Of a DNA stretch of 20,646 bases, positions 8,651-16,473 are shown in pieces. The notes beneath the pieces are model-generated. The model saw only the letters and a list, made by a program, of their open reading frames with translations, was not told where the DNA came from and ran no database searches. The translations under genes and the position numbers were made by a program. The stretch comes from Fragilaria crotonensis (lineage: Eukaryota > Bacillariophyta > Fragilariophyceae > Fragilariales > Fragilariaceae), in assembly GCA_022925895.1 (NCBI GenBank), contig JAKSYS010000830.1, positions 1 to 20,646 on the forward strand, written 5' to 3'. The first letter of the stretch is position 1; each line of letters begins with the position of its first letter.

Positions 8651-8969
8651 ATTGACGTGCAGGCCGATCTGCCACCTTCAATTGCATACTGTGAAAAGTT
8701 TGCTTCTGCAATCATGTCTCCGAGAGGACGAGAAGGCGACATACGCATCAACTGAGAACGATTGTGGCGAGTTCCATTTATTTGCAAAGAAAGCAATCGT
8801 GCCATCTCCTCATCGCTACGCTGGTTTTCTTCGGCAGCAAAGGCAGCGGATGGTGGCTTCGTAAGGGATGCATATCGTGGAACGAAAGCGGAGGAGGGAT
8901 AATCATGTTGATTGCGAGCATCAAGTTTCTCCACTTGTATCGTTGAATCCTTGGTGATAAGCTTGGATA
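7781..8969 (-). repeat. Tandem duplication inside gene, copy 1 (gene-5' copy)
   Basis: About 1,190 bp repeated head-to-tail with 6590-7780. Corresponding points lie 1,191 bp apart, exactly 397 codons, except that this copy lacks one base (gaac at 8645-8648 against gagac at 7454-7458). The copies differ by scattered substitutions only. The unit runs from just after the ubiquitin-like region (ITKDSTIQVEKL) to EGFADAV and encodes one complete protease-like module. Confidence 0.95.
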
Positions 8970-9216
8970 TTTTGTCCATGTCGCGGAGATTCATTGGGCT
9001 TGCTCCGTCATCGTGTAGCAACCAGAGCTCCAGGTCCAGGTCGCGTTGAATGTTTAAGTGAGAACGAGCCATTTCTTTAAGTTCCCCCGAGGTCGTTGAC
9101 TTGGTGTTAATCTTTCGGAGTCGTGCTTCACGGGTCGCCAGTGTACCATTGGACGAGAATTCTTCAACCTTCAAGAGTATGTCGACTTTCTTTGTCATCC
9201 TGTCAAATGAAAGCAT
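8623..9216 (-). CDS. N-terminal segment: ubiquitin-like region and protease copy 1 start
   Basis: This 197-codon frame is the 5' end of the large gene. Residues ~7-100 fit a ubiquitin-like fold by pattern: VDILLKVEEF strand, a helix TTSGELKEMARSHLNI, then LELWLLHDDG and DSTIQVEKL. A DEEMARLLSLQ segment resembles ubiquitin-interacting or short E3-type helices, weakly. The frame then enters protease-like copy 1 (NFSQYAIEGG, then RSACTSIC). Five codons after the putative catalytic Cys (codon at 8659-8661) a one-base deletion sends it to a stop, leaving a tail SMPQHSC. Taken literally, the gene would make only this short protein. The upstream in-frame TGA supports the chosen start. Confidence 0.7.
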   Translation of the reverse strand: MLSFDRMTKKVDILLKVEEFSSNGTLATREARLRKINTKSTTSGELKEMARSHLNIQRDLDLELWLLHDDGASPMNLRDMDKISKLITKDSTIQVEKLDARNQHDYPSSAFVPRYASLTKPPSAAFAAEENQRSDEEMARLLSLQINGTRHNRSQLMRMSPSRPLGDMIAEANFSQYAIEGGRSACTSICSMPQHSC

Positions 9217-9562
9217 CGCAACACCTCAGGAGCAACTTCGACTGGGTGAGACGGATTGTTCACTATTACAGGTGCTCGAACGCGGTTATTTGAACAGTCG
9301 TCGCAATGCTCTCTCCCTCCTGATTTCTGTAATCGCACTTTTGCTCTTTGATATATCAATTATGATTGCGTTCGAACTTGGCTGATATTCAGATATCTTT
9401 GCAGTCGCAGTATCTGCGTATCACAGAATCACAGACGTACTAGTCGTACAAGCCTTGAAGCACGTTTCATCCTTCTCTTGTTTTCATGGGACGTGAAGTA
9501 GACGAGTACCGGTATTCTACAGGTAGACAGGTGCATGAAGTATGATAGTGAATAGTGAATAG
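9217..9562. other. Upstream region of large gene, no gene seen
   Basis: This is the space between the ATG of the minus-strand gene and the first LTR of the plus-strand retrotransposon, so the promoter of the gene should lie here. I recognise no specific motif. Short direct repeats of AGTGAAT (about 9546-9564) directly abut the LTR start. The retrotransposon is head-to-head with the gene. Confidence 0.5.
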
Positions 9563-9772
9563 TGAACAAATGCTGTGGGTCTAGTGGTTAGGTGGTGTGC
9601 TACTAGGCACGGCTACTGTATGTCACGGTATATGTGGAAGCCAGTGAAGCTGTATTAGCGATTGAAGGTAATTGAGGGCTTCGCCTTACTTATCTTCAAA
9701 ATCTTTCTTTTATCGTCTATCTTTAACCTTTACACCAACAGAAAGTAGCGTCTCTTGGATCGTCCGGCAACA
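9563..9772 (+). repeat. 5' LTR of copia element
   Basis: Begins TGAACAAATGCTGTGG and ends GGCAACA, so it has the TG...CA ends of an LTR. It aligns through its whole length with 15038-15261, including the shared blocks CTTACTTATCTT, CCTTTACACCAACAG and GCGTCTCTTGGAT. It is shorter than the 3' LTR mainly because it lacks the GT-repeat insertion. Confidence 0.9.
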
Positions 9773-9780
9773 TTAATTCA

Positions 9781-9792
9781 GTTTATCAGACC
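9781..9792 (+). other. Candidate primer-binding site
   Basis: GTTTATCAGACC lies eight bases past the 5' LTR and shares TATCAGA with the usual copia primer site complementary to initiator methionine tRNA. The match is partial and the element is decayed. Confidence 0.45.
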
Positions 9793-10114
9793 GATACGCA
9801 TGATGCGAGCAGAGTGTTGAGCGGGCAACATGGGTATGCGATCCGGAGAAAGCGAGCGGCAAAAAATGAGTATCTTTCGTGCCACACGTGCGAATACCGG
9901 TCACGTCAGTGACGATTGACTGCAGGTACCGGTGCCTGTGGATATGAGTCGGAGATCAGGGTATCATCCTCTACTGACATTGCCTTAGCGGCAGTCAACA
10001 GCGGGCTGATCATCCAGGCCAGACTTGCATTTGTGATACCTGTACACAATATTTCACGTCAGCCGAGGGAATACCCTAACAATACGAACTTGTATTGCAT
10101 TGTAACATAGTTCA

Positions 10115-10623
10115 AACAAGGCTGAATTATAAGTCCTGCCGTTTAACAAGTTTCTTGACACGTCGCAGAGGATGTTTACAATATTCGAAGAAGAGAACAA
10201 GCCATCGACAGAAAGTGCTAAAGTCAACAAGTTCTTGTTGACCAAAGTTCAAAACTCTGGGCTGGCCACAGTTGTCACGCAAGCTCAGGTATCAATTGAA
10301 TACCACTGGTGTTATGTCTACTGTTGCTGCTTACCACCTTTATTCTGAAATAAATCACAGACACCTGACTACCAGTTATTGAGGAGAATAAATGCAACCA
10401 ACACAAGTACTAGCAGCAGCGGTTGCGGCTATGGGCGTGGCAAAGGAGGTGACCGCGGCCGTGGTGGTCGTGAAGGCAGAGGCAAGAATCTGAAAACAAC
10501 ATACTATCCCAAAGAAGAGTGGGAAAAGTTATCGTACAAAGAGAGGGGTAGGATCCGGAAAGAGCGTGACCGAAAGGGTGAACATGGAGGGACCAAACGC
10601 AGTATTGCGGAGATGTCCACATA
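10115..10623 (+). pseudogene. Copia Gag relic
   Basis: The frame from about 10115 carries a Gag-like block (PFNKFLDTSQRMFTIFEEEN, then KVNKFLLTKVQNSGLATVV) interrupted by stops. After a break comes a Gly/Arg-rich tail (GCGYGRGKGGDRGRGG) and YYPKEEWEKLSYKERGRIRK, the usual C-terminal signature of CoDi Gag, ending with a TAA at about 10622. Gag packages element RNA into virus-like particles in the cytoplasm (family knowledge). The region 9800-10115 is too decayed to read. Confidence 0.75.
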
Positions 10624-10849
10624 ATAACTAACAACCGCACTCATCAGTTGCTTGAAGGCTGCGGCGATCGAGGAGGGCAAATCCGGCAGTGAATCAAAAA
10701 CGAGCGCACCAAAGAAGCCAGATCAGGCCGGTAATGTATTTGGCGGAAGGGAAAACACGAAACAAGTCAAAGCCAACTAACTCGCGGTAGCACAGTATCT
10801 ATTGTCGGCGAGACGAACGCTGCCGAACAATCAAAAAATATTGTCCTTG

Positions 10850-11313
10850 CAAAAGGCGAGGGCCTCTTCTGCCCGTTGCGAACTTGACGCACACGCTGAC
10901 ACTACTGACCGTTGCGAACTTGATGCACACGCTGACACTTGTGCCCTAGGCAGCAACTTGATCCCTTTACATTTTGCAGGTCCAGCATGCGATGTTTCCC
11001 CTTACAACGCTGACTCATATGAACCAGAGCAAGATATACCCATTATCTGCGGAGCATCGGCATGGACATGCCAGGACAGTGGTCAAACATAGAATATCTT
11101 GGTTGTGAACCAATGCCTGTGGTTTGGCGACAAGCTTCAAAATACCCTTCTCAAACAAAACCAATTGCAATACTCGGGCATATTAGTGGCGGACAACCCA
11201 GCATTCAATCCAAAGGAATAGTTATTGATAGTAAACGATGACGTGACAATTCCAGTATTGCTCAGCGGCACAACCATTTACATGATTGAAACAACAACCC
11301 CAACACAATCGTA
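10850..11313 (+). pseudogene. Copia aspartic protease relic
   Basis: The block RCELDAHADTCALGSNLIPL contains the LDxHADTC signature that replaces D-S/T-G in CoDi proteases. Downstream blocks ICGASAWTCQDSGQT, NILVVNQCLWFGDKLQNTL, QYSGILVADNPAF and IPVLLSGTTIYMIE follow in order. An in-frame TAG at about 11090 and a second stop near 11220 break it. The active-site segment is duplicated (see 10874-10939). Its normal job would be cleavage of the Gag-Pol polyprotein. Confidence 0.8.
10874..10939 (+). repeat. 36-bp in-frame duplication of protease active site
   Basis: Thirty bases encoding RCELDAHADT occur at 10874-10903 and again at 10910-10939, with six bases between and one difference. The period is 36 bp, 12 codons, so the frame is preserved and the protease would carry two catalytic LDAHAD motifs in a row. 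Confidence 0.9.
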
Positions 11314-11339
11314 AGTTGATAATTGTCCTCACATTCATC

Positions 11340-12420
11340 TAACATGCAACTCTAAGTAGAATCCACAGACCGTTTGCCTGACGGAGGTGACGAGCAATGT
11401 TGAGAGCGATGTTGAGCCTGGATTAGCTCAAATTTCATCTGTATTCTGTGCCAAATCTTTGGCGGAGGCAATGAATCCCCCGCGTTTACATTTACTCAAA
11501 TCGACGCAAGTCGATGTCCCTGCAGCACGTACATTTGTTTCTAGTAACTGACATTCAACAGCATCGAGCGAGAATCTATGCAAGCGATGGAGCATTGGAC
11601 TTCAACAGGCGAAACAAATGCTGCAGGCTTCGACGCAGAAAGGAGTTTGTTCAGCGATCAAGCCATTGAGCCGGCGGTACTGAACGGACTTGATGTATCA
11701 ACAACGGAAATTGCGTAACCAACAATTCTATACCGACACCTTGATTGGGAAGTACAAAGTCACTCACTTACAACACGTGCTTGCAGATCTTTGTGAATGA
11801 ATCTCACTTTGCAAAAGCATACCCAATGGAAACTAAGGCGATGGCGTGAGCGGCACTGCGGCACTTTATTCGTGATTATAGTGTACCAGAAAAATGAACG
11901 TCTGACGGAGCAGGCAGCGGAGCAGACAGGTCCAAACACGGAATTCATGAAAACTATACGCAAGTATGGGATTGATCATTATCTCAGCAAACACCACCGG
12001 CCGAATCAGAATCGAGCCAAGTCGGTGATTCAAGAAGTCAAGCAAGAGTGGTTTTGTCAAATGGTTGAGCCACGTGTCCTAAGGACGACGCACGCTATGG
12101 GATTTTGGTATAGTATCGGTGTAGGACGACGTCGCTTACAGCAAATTCATCGTTTGCGCTTGGCGGCGGGAGAACACCAACGGAGCAGGTAACCGGAGAA
12201 ACGCCCGACATATCCTAATATCTTGATTTCGGACTTTATGATTGCTGGGTATGGTGTAAAGACAATGCCGGGGTTGGCGAGAACAGCTGGGGGCGCTAGC
12301 TCGGAGTCTCTCATCCAGTCGGCAACCTGATATTGGATACTAACCTTGGCAGGATGAGTGGTGTCGAGAATGATGGTACAAAGGAAAACTAACCTTGAGC
12401 AGGGCACAGGCGAAGTCAAG
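11340..12420 (+). pseudogene. Copia integrase relic
   Basis: Blocks typical of CoDi integrase appear in alternating frames: RWSIGLQQAKQMLQASTQKG near 11586-11645, KPLSRRY and MYQQRKLRNQQFYTDTLIGK near 11660-11750, FVNESHFAKAYPMETKAMA near 11790-11846, and RHFIRDYSVPEK near 11855-11890. FMKTIRKYGIDHYLS, HHRPNQNRAKSVIQEVKQEW and later YLDFGLYDCWVWCKDNAG follow. The last catalytic acidic residue, expected as Glu in the NRAE motif, is Lys (codon 12019-12021). Many frameshifts and stops are present. The enzyme would have inserted element cDNA into the genome; this one cannot. Confidence 0.8.
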
Positions 12421-12429
12421 CAGTGAATG

Positions 12430-13250
12430 AAGGAGTTTGACGAGCGGATCAGGGAGTTGTTAAAGGACCAAAACCATGTGATACAGGGTGAAGGGGACCG
12501 ACAACTTCAGGATTGGGATGAGTACACCGAAGACCCTGATCAAGCGTTCGTCGATGATTTTGATCGCCCAGTATCCGACGAGCGTATCTCAGAAGAGGAT
12601 TAGGACTTTACTCCTGACACGTTCCATGACACTTACATAAACAAGCAGCAGATTGTGCTACCACGAGGGGCAGGTGATAGTGAAAACGTACATTACGTAA
12701 GAGTGACCAAGCCTTTGCGAGATGTGGATGGAAGGCCCATCATCGGGATGGCTAACAAAAAACCAATGCTCGACACGAGGGAGTATGAAGTCGAGTTCAT
12801 GGATGGTCATTCTGGGGCCCTCGCTGCTAACCTGATTGTCCAAAACCTGTATTCGCAGATCGATGAGGTAGGGACAACCGACATATGATGTTGGATGCAA
12901 GACGATTGACAAAGAGGATGCATTTGTGACGATGGCCAACAGCTTGAAGCGCAGGAAGCAGACAACCCAAGGTTGGCAGTTGTTGTATCAATGGAGAGAT
13001 GTGAGCACAAATTGGGTGAACTTGAAGGACATAAAGCACTCATATCCTGTGCCAGTGGCGGAGTGTGCGTTTGCGAATCGCATTGACGACGAGCCTGCAT
13101 TTGCTTGGTGGGTGTCGCAAGTAATAAAGAAGCAGATCCGAGTGGTAGCAAAGCTGAAGTCAAAGTATTGGCAGCGCGCACATAAATTCGGAATCAGGAT
13201 CCCGAAGACAGTCAAGCAAGCGTTAGCGTTTGACGGAGAATGGTGACACA
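12430..13250 (+). pseudogene. Copia integrase-RT connecting region relic
   Basis: A well-preserved stretch of the pol polyprotein between integrase and RT. It contains DFTPDTFHDTYINKQQIVLP after a TAG at 12601-12603, VTKPLRDVDGRPIIGMANKK, TREYEVEFMDGHSGALAANL, then after a frameshift near 12890 GWQLLYQWRDVSTNWVNLKD and IDDEPAFAWWVSQVIKKQ. A second frameshift near 13230-13245 leads into RT. This linker is characteristic of CoDi elements and gives good support for the lineage. Confidence 0.8.
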
Positions 13251-14134
13251 AAATGGTGGGACGCAATCTGCGAGGAGATGAAAAACGTGAGACCGGCATG
13301 CAAGAGGTGGGAAGAAAAGGAAAGTGATTTGCCTCCAGGTTTCCAAAAGATCAAGTGTCATTTTATCTTCGACATCAAGATGGCGGGGAACTTCAGGTGT
13401 AAGGCAAGACTTGTGGCAAATGGTAACGAGACAGATGCACCCCCAACTCTGACGTATTTGTCAGTTGCGTCGAGGGACTCCGTACGGATAGCGTTGCTTG
13501 TCGCATCATTGAATGAATTGGAAGTACTTGTGTGCGATATTCAAAATGCGTATCTAACAGCTGATTGCAGAGAAAAGATTTACTTTATAGCAGGACCGGA
13601 GTTTGGGTCGGAGCAAGGTTTGATCATGATAGTCAAAAAGGCTCTGTATGGTCTAAAGTCAAGCGGTGCGGCATTTTGAGCACACCTGGCGGAGACGCTA
13701 TACAACTTGGGATACAAACCAACGAGGGGTGATCCCGATGTGTGAATTTGGCCGGCTTCCAAGCCATGCGGATTCGAGTACTATGAAATGTTTGCATATC
13801 GGCGGACCCGAGTGTAACGATGCACGGGATACAAGAGAATTTCAAGCTCAAAGACAATAAGATCAAAAAACCCGACACGTATTTGGGAGCACAGCTGAAA
13901 GAAATGTACATCAATGGTCAAATGTGTTGGACCATGAGCTGCGAACAGCATGTCAAGTCAGCAATTGCAAACGTGGTTGAAGCAAAACTTGATAAAGTGG
14001 GACAGATATTACCTTCAAAGTGCCTAACCCCTTTGCAATCCAATAACAGGCTGGAATTGGACACAACAGCGGAGTTGAAGATTGATGTTGTGCTATACTA
14101 TCAGGAATTAATTGGAGTCTTACGATGGGCATGA
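13230..14134 (+). pseudogene. Copia reverse transcriptase relic, YVDD box missing
   Basis: Starts with WWDAICEEMKNVRPA and LPPGFQKIKCHFIFDIKM. RT blocks follow: KARLVANGNETDAPPTLTY, SRDSVRIALLVASLNELEVL, CDIQNAYLTADCREKIYF and KKALYGLKSSGAAF. Two stops (13677-13679 and 13743-13745) fall where the family has Arg and Trp. At 13791-13792 the nine codons around the catalytic YVDD are reduced to two bases, joining EYYEM directly to the shifted frame CISADPSVTMHGI. The thumb region IKKPDTYLGAQLKEMYING continues to LRWA and a TGA at 14132-14134. The CDIQNAYL Asp remains, but the two Asp of YVDD are gone. Confidence 0.85.
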
Positions 14135-14845
14135 GTACTCGGCAGGATTGATATGGCGACCGAAGAATTGAAGATGTCTACTCACCTCGCTCTACCTCGT
14201 GATGGGCACCTTCGGCAGGTTTTTTTCTTCAGATATTTGAAAGCAAAGCCGAAAAGGACCATTGCTTATGATCCAACTCACCCTGACATTGACGAATCAA
14301 GATTTGTCCACTGCGACTGGCATGATTTTTACCGAGATGCAGCGAATTTGATTCCAGGGACATGCCCTACTAATGAAGAGGTTATGTAGTGCCACTACAT
14401 AACCTCTAATAGACAGTGTCTACTCGCTGTTTTGTTGATGTCGATCATGCAGGTAACAAGGTTACAATGAGGTTGCAATCTGGCATCCTATTGTTTGTTA
14501 ATTGAGCGATTATCCAATGGTATACTAGCAAGAGACAGAACACAGTTGAGACTTCCACATGGTAGTGAGTTTGTGGCTATGAGAATTGCAGTGGAGTTAG
14601 TCGAGGCGTTGCGTTACAAGTTGAGGATGTTTGGAGTTCCTATCGAAGGACGATCTACTAATGTTTTCTGCGACAACAAGGCAGCAACGAAGAACGCGAT
14701 GCATCCTGAATCAACCCTCAAGAAGAAAGACAATGCCATCGCGTACCACCGAATGCAAGAGGCGGTTGCTGCGGGGTCAATACAGGTGGCTAAGGAAGAC
14801 ACGAAGACCAATTTGGCTGATATATTGACCAAGCCTTTGCCCTAA
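14135..14845 (+). pseudogene. Copia RNase H relic
   Basis: Blocks: MSTHLALPRDGHLRQVFFF, AYDPTHPDIDESRFVHCDW, then (shifted) FVDVDHAGNKVTMRL near 14430-14475 with the first catalytic Asp, SKRQNTVETST, GSEFVAMRIAVELVEALRYK, NVFCDNKAATKNAMHPES, KKKDNAIAYHRMQEAVAAG and TNLADILTKPLP, ending in TAA at 14843-14845. The end of pol is well preserved over about 115 codons (14495-14845). A perfect hairpin at 14377-14407 interrupts the upstream part. The domain would remove RNA from the RNA-DNA hybrid during reverse transcription. Confidence 0.85.
14377..14407. repeat. Perfect 15-bp-arm palindrome
   Basis: AGAGGTTATGTAGTG (14377-14391), one C, then CACTACATAACCTCT (14393-14407): a perfect inverted repeat with a single-base centre, inside the RNase H relic. 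It introduces a stop in a place where related elements are open, so one arm is probably an inverted copy of the other. Confidence 0.95.
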
Positions 14846-15020
14846 GTCACAAGAGACTATTTGTGCGACAAATTTATGTATTGAGGACAGCAGAACCAGA
14901 AGCCAAGGTTCATCGTGTGTCGATCGCGGCGGCACCAATTACCTCCTGGGCATGCTAAAGGCATGTGGCATTGAATCCAGGTTCTTTGTGAAGCAACCAT
15001 AGCCTTGATCTGAATCCTCG

Positions 15021-15037
15021 CCGATGGTTGAGGGGAC
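15021..15037 (+). other. Polypurine-tract candidate
   Basis: CCGATGGTTGAGGGGAC directly precedes the TG of the 3' LTR. The GAGGGGA part is the expected plus-strand primer of an LTR element. Confidence 0.6.
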
Positions 15038-15261
15038 TGAACAAATGCTGTGGTTAGCTGGTAGGCTAGGCACGGGTAGTACTGTATATCACAGTGTACG
15101 TGCAAGCCGTGTGTGTGTGTGAATTACTTAGAGAATGAAGCAGTATCAGCGATTGACGGTAATTGAAGGCTTTGCCTTACTTATCTTAAAATCTTTCTCT
15201 ATTGTCTATCTTAAACCTTTACACCAACAGTAAAAAGCGTCTCTTGGATTGCCCGGCAACC
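15038..15261 (+). repeat. 3' LTR of copia element
   Basis: Aligns with 9563-9772 from TGAACAAATGCTGTGG to CCGGCAAC. It differs by many point changes and contains a GT microsatellite and adjacent sequence (about 15105-15140) missing from the 5' LTR. The terminal base is C rather than A. Confidence 0.9.
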
Positions 15262-15660
15262 GAGAGACAGTAGGAGTGAATCAGGTTCACATACTAAACT
15301 GAGTGTGTTCATACATCAACAGAAACTTCGATAGCGGAGGCATAATTTGACTCTACATATCACATCGTGTTGGCCGCGGACATGGAAATTATTAGGAGGA
15401 AAAAGGACAAATGTTTTGCGATGCTCCCTAACGCCCAGTTTCTAAAACAAGCAAAGAGAATTGTTGTCGAACTTTAGCTTCCTAAATCTGTCCTACTTTC
15501 GTAATTTGGACTGAAACTAGAGTGAAGATATGATGACACAAAGAGAGAGTTCTTTCGAGCTCGTTTCAATTTGTGTCCTCTAGAAAAAATTGTCAATGAA
15601 AGGACAAATTCAGCAAAAATTCTCCGTACAAAAATCAATCTTCAGGGTTTAACCCCATGT

Positions 15661-15834
15661 CAAATCTCATCTTCACCATGATCATGACTGCTATCTCTGA
15701 ATTTACCCACAACACTACCTTCTATCACATCAAGAAGCTCTGTCTTGTACATCTAAAGGGTATTACAATCACTTTTTGTGGTCTGGCAGCAAGTGGCTGG
15801 ACAATTGGCACTTTTGTCCATTTTTTCATTGTCA
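15661..15834 (+). repeat. Duplicated block, copy 1, possibly exon-derived
   Basis: DNA similar to 15852-16026. Read in the frame starting at the ATG at 15657 it gives FTMIMTAISEFTHNTTFYHI, KKLCLVHL and later SGWTIGTF, ending at TGA (15837-15839). The shared peptide skeleton with copy 2 (TMIM, E, T, TTF, HIK, LC, HL, GWTIGT) suggests that the unit was once coding. I do not recognise the protein; the later part is hydrophobic. Confidence 0.55.
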
Positions 15835-15851
15835 CGTGATGTAGTGCCGCG

Positions 15852-16026
15852 CTAAATTTCTTCTGCACCATGATCATGAACCCTGTCCTTGAAAACACCG
15901 ACAAGACCACTTTCAATCACATCAAAAGGCTCTGTATTGCCCACCTTTCTGTTCTTGCAATGATTTTACTGCTGTCGGGCATCATGCGGCTGGACAATAG
16001 GCACTTCAGCAGTCATTGTCATTGCC
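15852..16026 (+). repeat. Duplicated block, copy 2, possibly exon-derived
   Basis: Reads CTMIMNPVLENTDKTTFNHI, KRLCIAHLSVLAMILLLSGI and, after a one-base shift, GWTIGTSAVIVIAKSP before a TAA at about 16038. It shares conserved positions with copy 1, while other positions differ heavily. The frame is broken once, so this is a fossil. Confidence 0.55.
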
Positions 16027-16322
16027 AAATCTCCGTAATATCCGGGTAAATATCTAATTGATCAGAATCATCTCCGGGTGGGGTTGCAAAAAACCAGACG
16101 TGTTTCGCATTTTTGTGTCGTGTTATTGCTGAAATTTGCCGCCGAGCCGATGTGATTATGTAATTGAAAGTAACGTTCAAACCCGTGCTCTGCCATGAAA
16201 TCTGAGTCATACGCAGAATCTTAAACAATAATAACAGCAACGGGCTGTGAGTCATACAGCACAGTCCGTTACCTACAGCGAGTAAGCCAACCAGATTTGT
16301 AAGGGGCTGTTGTTGACATTAT

Positions 16323-16338
16323 CACGGCACTTGCCGTG
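16323..16338. repeat. Short hairpin
   Basis: CACGGCA (16323-16329) and TGCCGTG (16332-16338) with a two-base loop. The left arm can alternatively pair with CCGTGAT at 16354-16360. Confidence 0.7.
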
Positions 16339-16452
16339 TTAAATTTCATTAATCCGTGATTTTAAGGTTACTTTTTGTCCTGAATTTTTTTCCAACTCAG
16401 ATCGCCAGACGAGGACAAAACCGAAAATAGCAATCGGTCATCATTAATGTTT

Positions 16453-16473
16453 TTGTCCTACCCGGTAGGACAA
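16453..16473. repeat. Palindrome with 10-bp arms
   Basis: TTGTCCTACC, one C, then GGTAGGACAA form a perfect inverted repeat with a single-base centre. The symmetry continues imperfectly outward to GGTCA at 16436-16440 and TGACC at 16479-16483. It is built from the GGACAA word that recurs through 15405-16473. Confidence 0.9.

Larger units (their letters stand above)
3947..9216 (-). pseudogene. Large UBL/Cys-protease-like/U-box/zinc-finger gene, frameshifted
   Basis: One gene of about 1,750 codons is interrupted by three single-base indels at about 8645, 5521 and 4022. The real ATG is at 9214-9216, with an in-frame TGA 12 bases before it. The inferred original stop is TAG at 3947-3949, by comparison with the paralogue at 18501-20646. 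Domain order: ubiquitin-like N-terminus, two tandem cysteine-protease-like domains, divergent U-box, Cys-rich zinc finger, coiled coils with a 35-residue tandem repeat, Glu/Arg-rich helix and a C-terminal Cys-rich end. A ubiquitin-pathway role is inferred from the domains only. Away from the indels the frame is open for kilobases, so it is either recently inactivated or the indels are assembly errors. The protein family as a whole is not one I recognise. Confidence 0.75.
9563..15261 (+). mobile_element. CoDi-like Ty1/copia LTR retrotransposon, degenerate
   Basis: A complete but dead copia element of about 5.7 kb: 5' LTR 9563-9772, primer-site candidate 9781-9792, Gag, protease, integrase, RT and RNase H in copia order, purine-rich tract just before 15038, and 3' LTR 15038-15261. 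The protein blocks match the diatom CoDi lineage as I know it (LDAHADTC protease, ARLVANGNETDAPPTLTY and ALYGLKSSGA in RT, TNLADILTKPLP at the end). Every domain is broken. The LTRs have diverged by many substitutions and indels, so the insertion is old. No clear 5-bp target-site duplication was found. It lies between the two copies of the large gene. Confidence 0.92.

Noticed and set aside
8840-8880. DEEMARLLSLQ as a true ubiquitin-interacting motif
   Set aside because: The conserved Ala-x-x-x-Ser core is not clearly present, so it is mentioned only as a weak resemblance.
9546-9566. AGTGAAT repeat as an LTR boundary signal
   Set aside because: A short microsatellite; it is absent before the 3' LTR.
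12147-12419. Minus-strand frame in the integrase region
   Set aside because: The plus strand carries conserved integrase blocks here (YLDFGLYDCW).
9541-15270. Target-site duplication of the copia element
   Set aside because: Bases before 9563 and after 15261 (or 15258, 15260) do not match over five positions.
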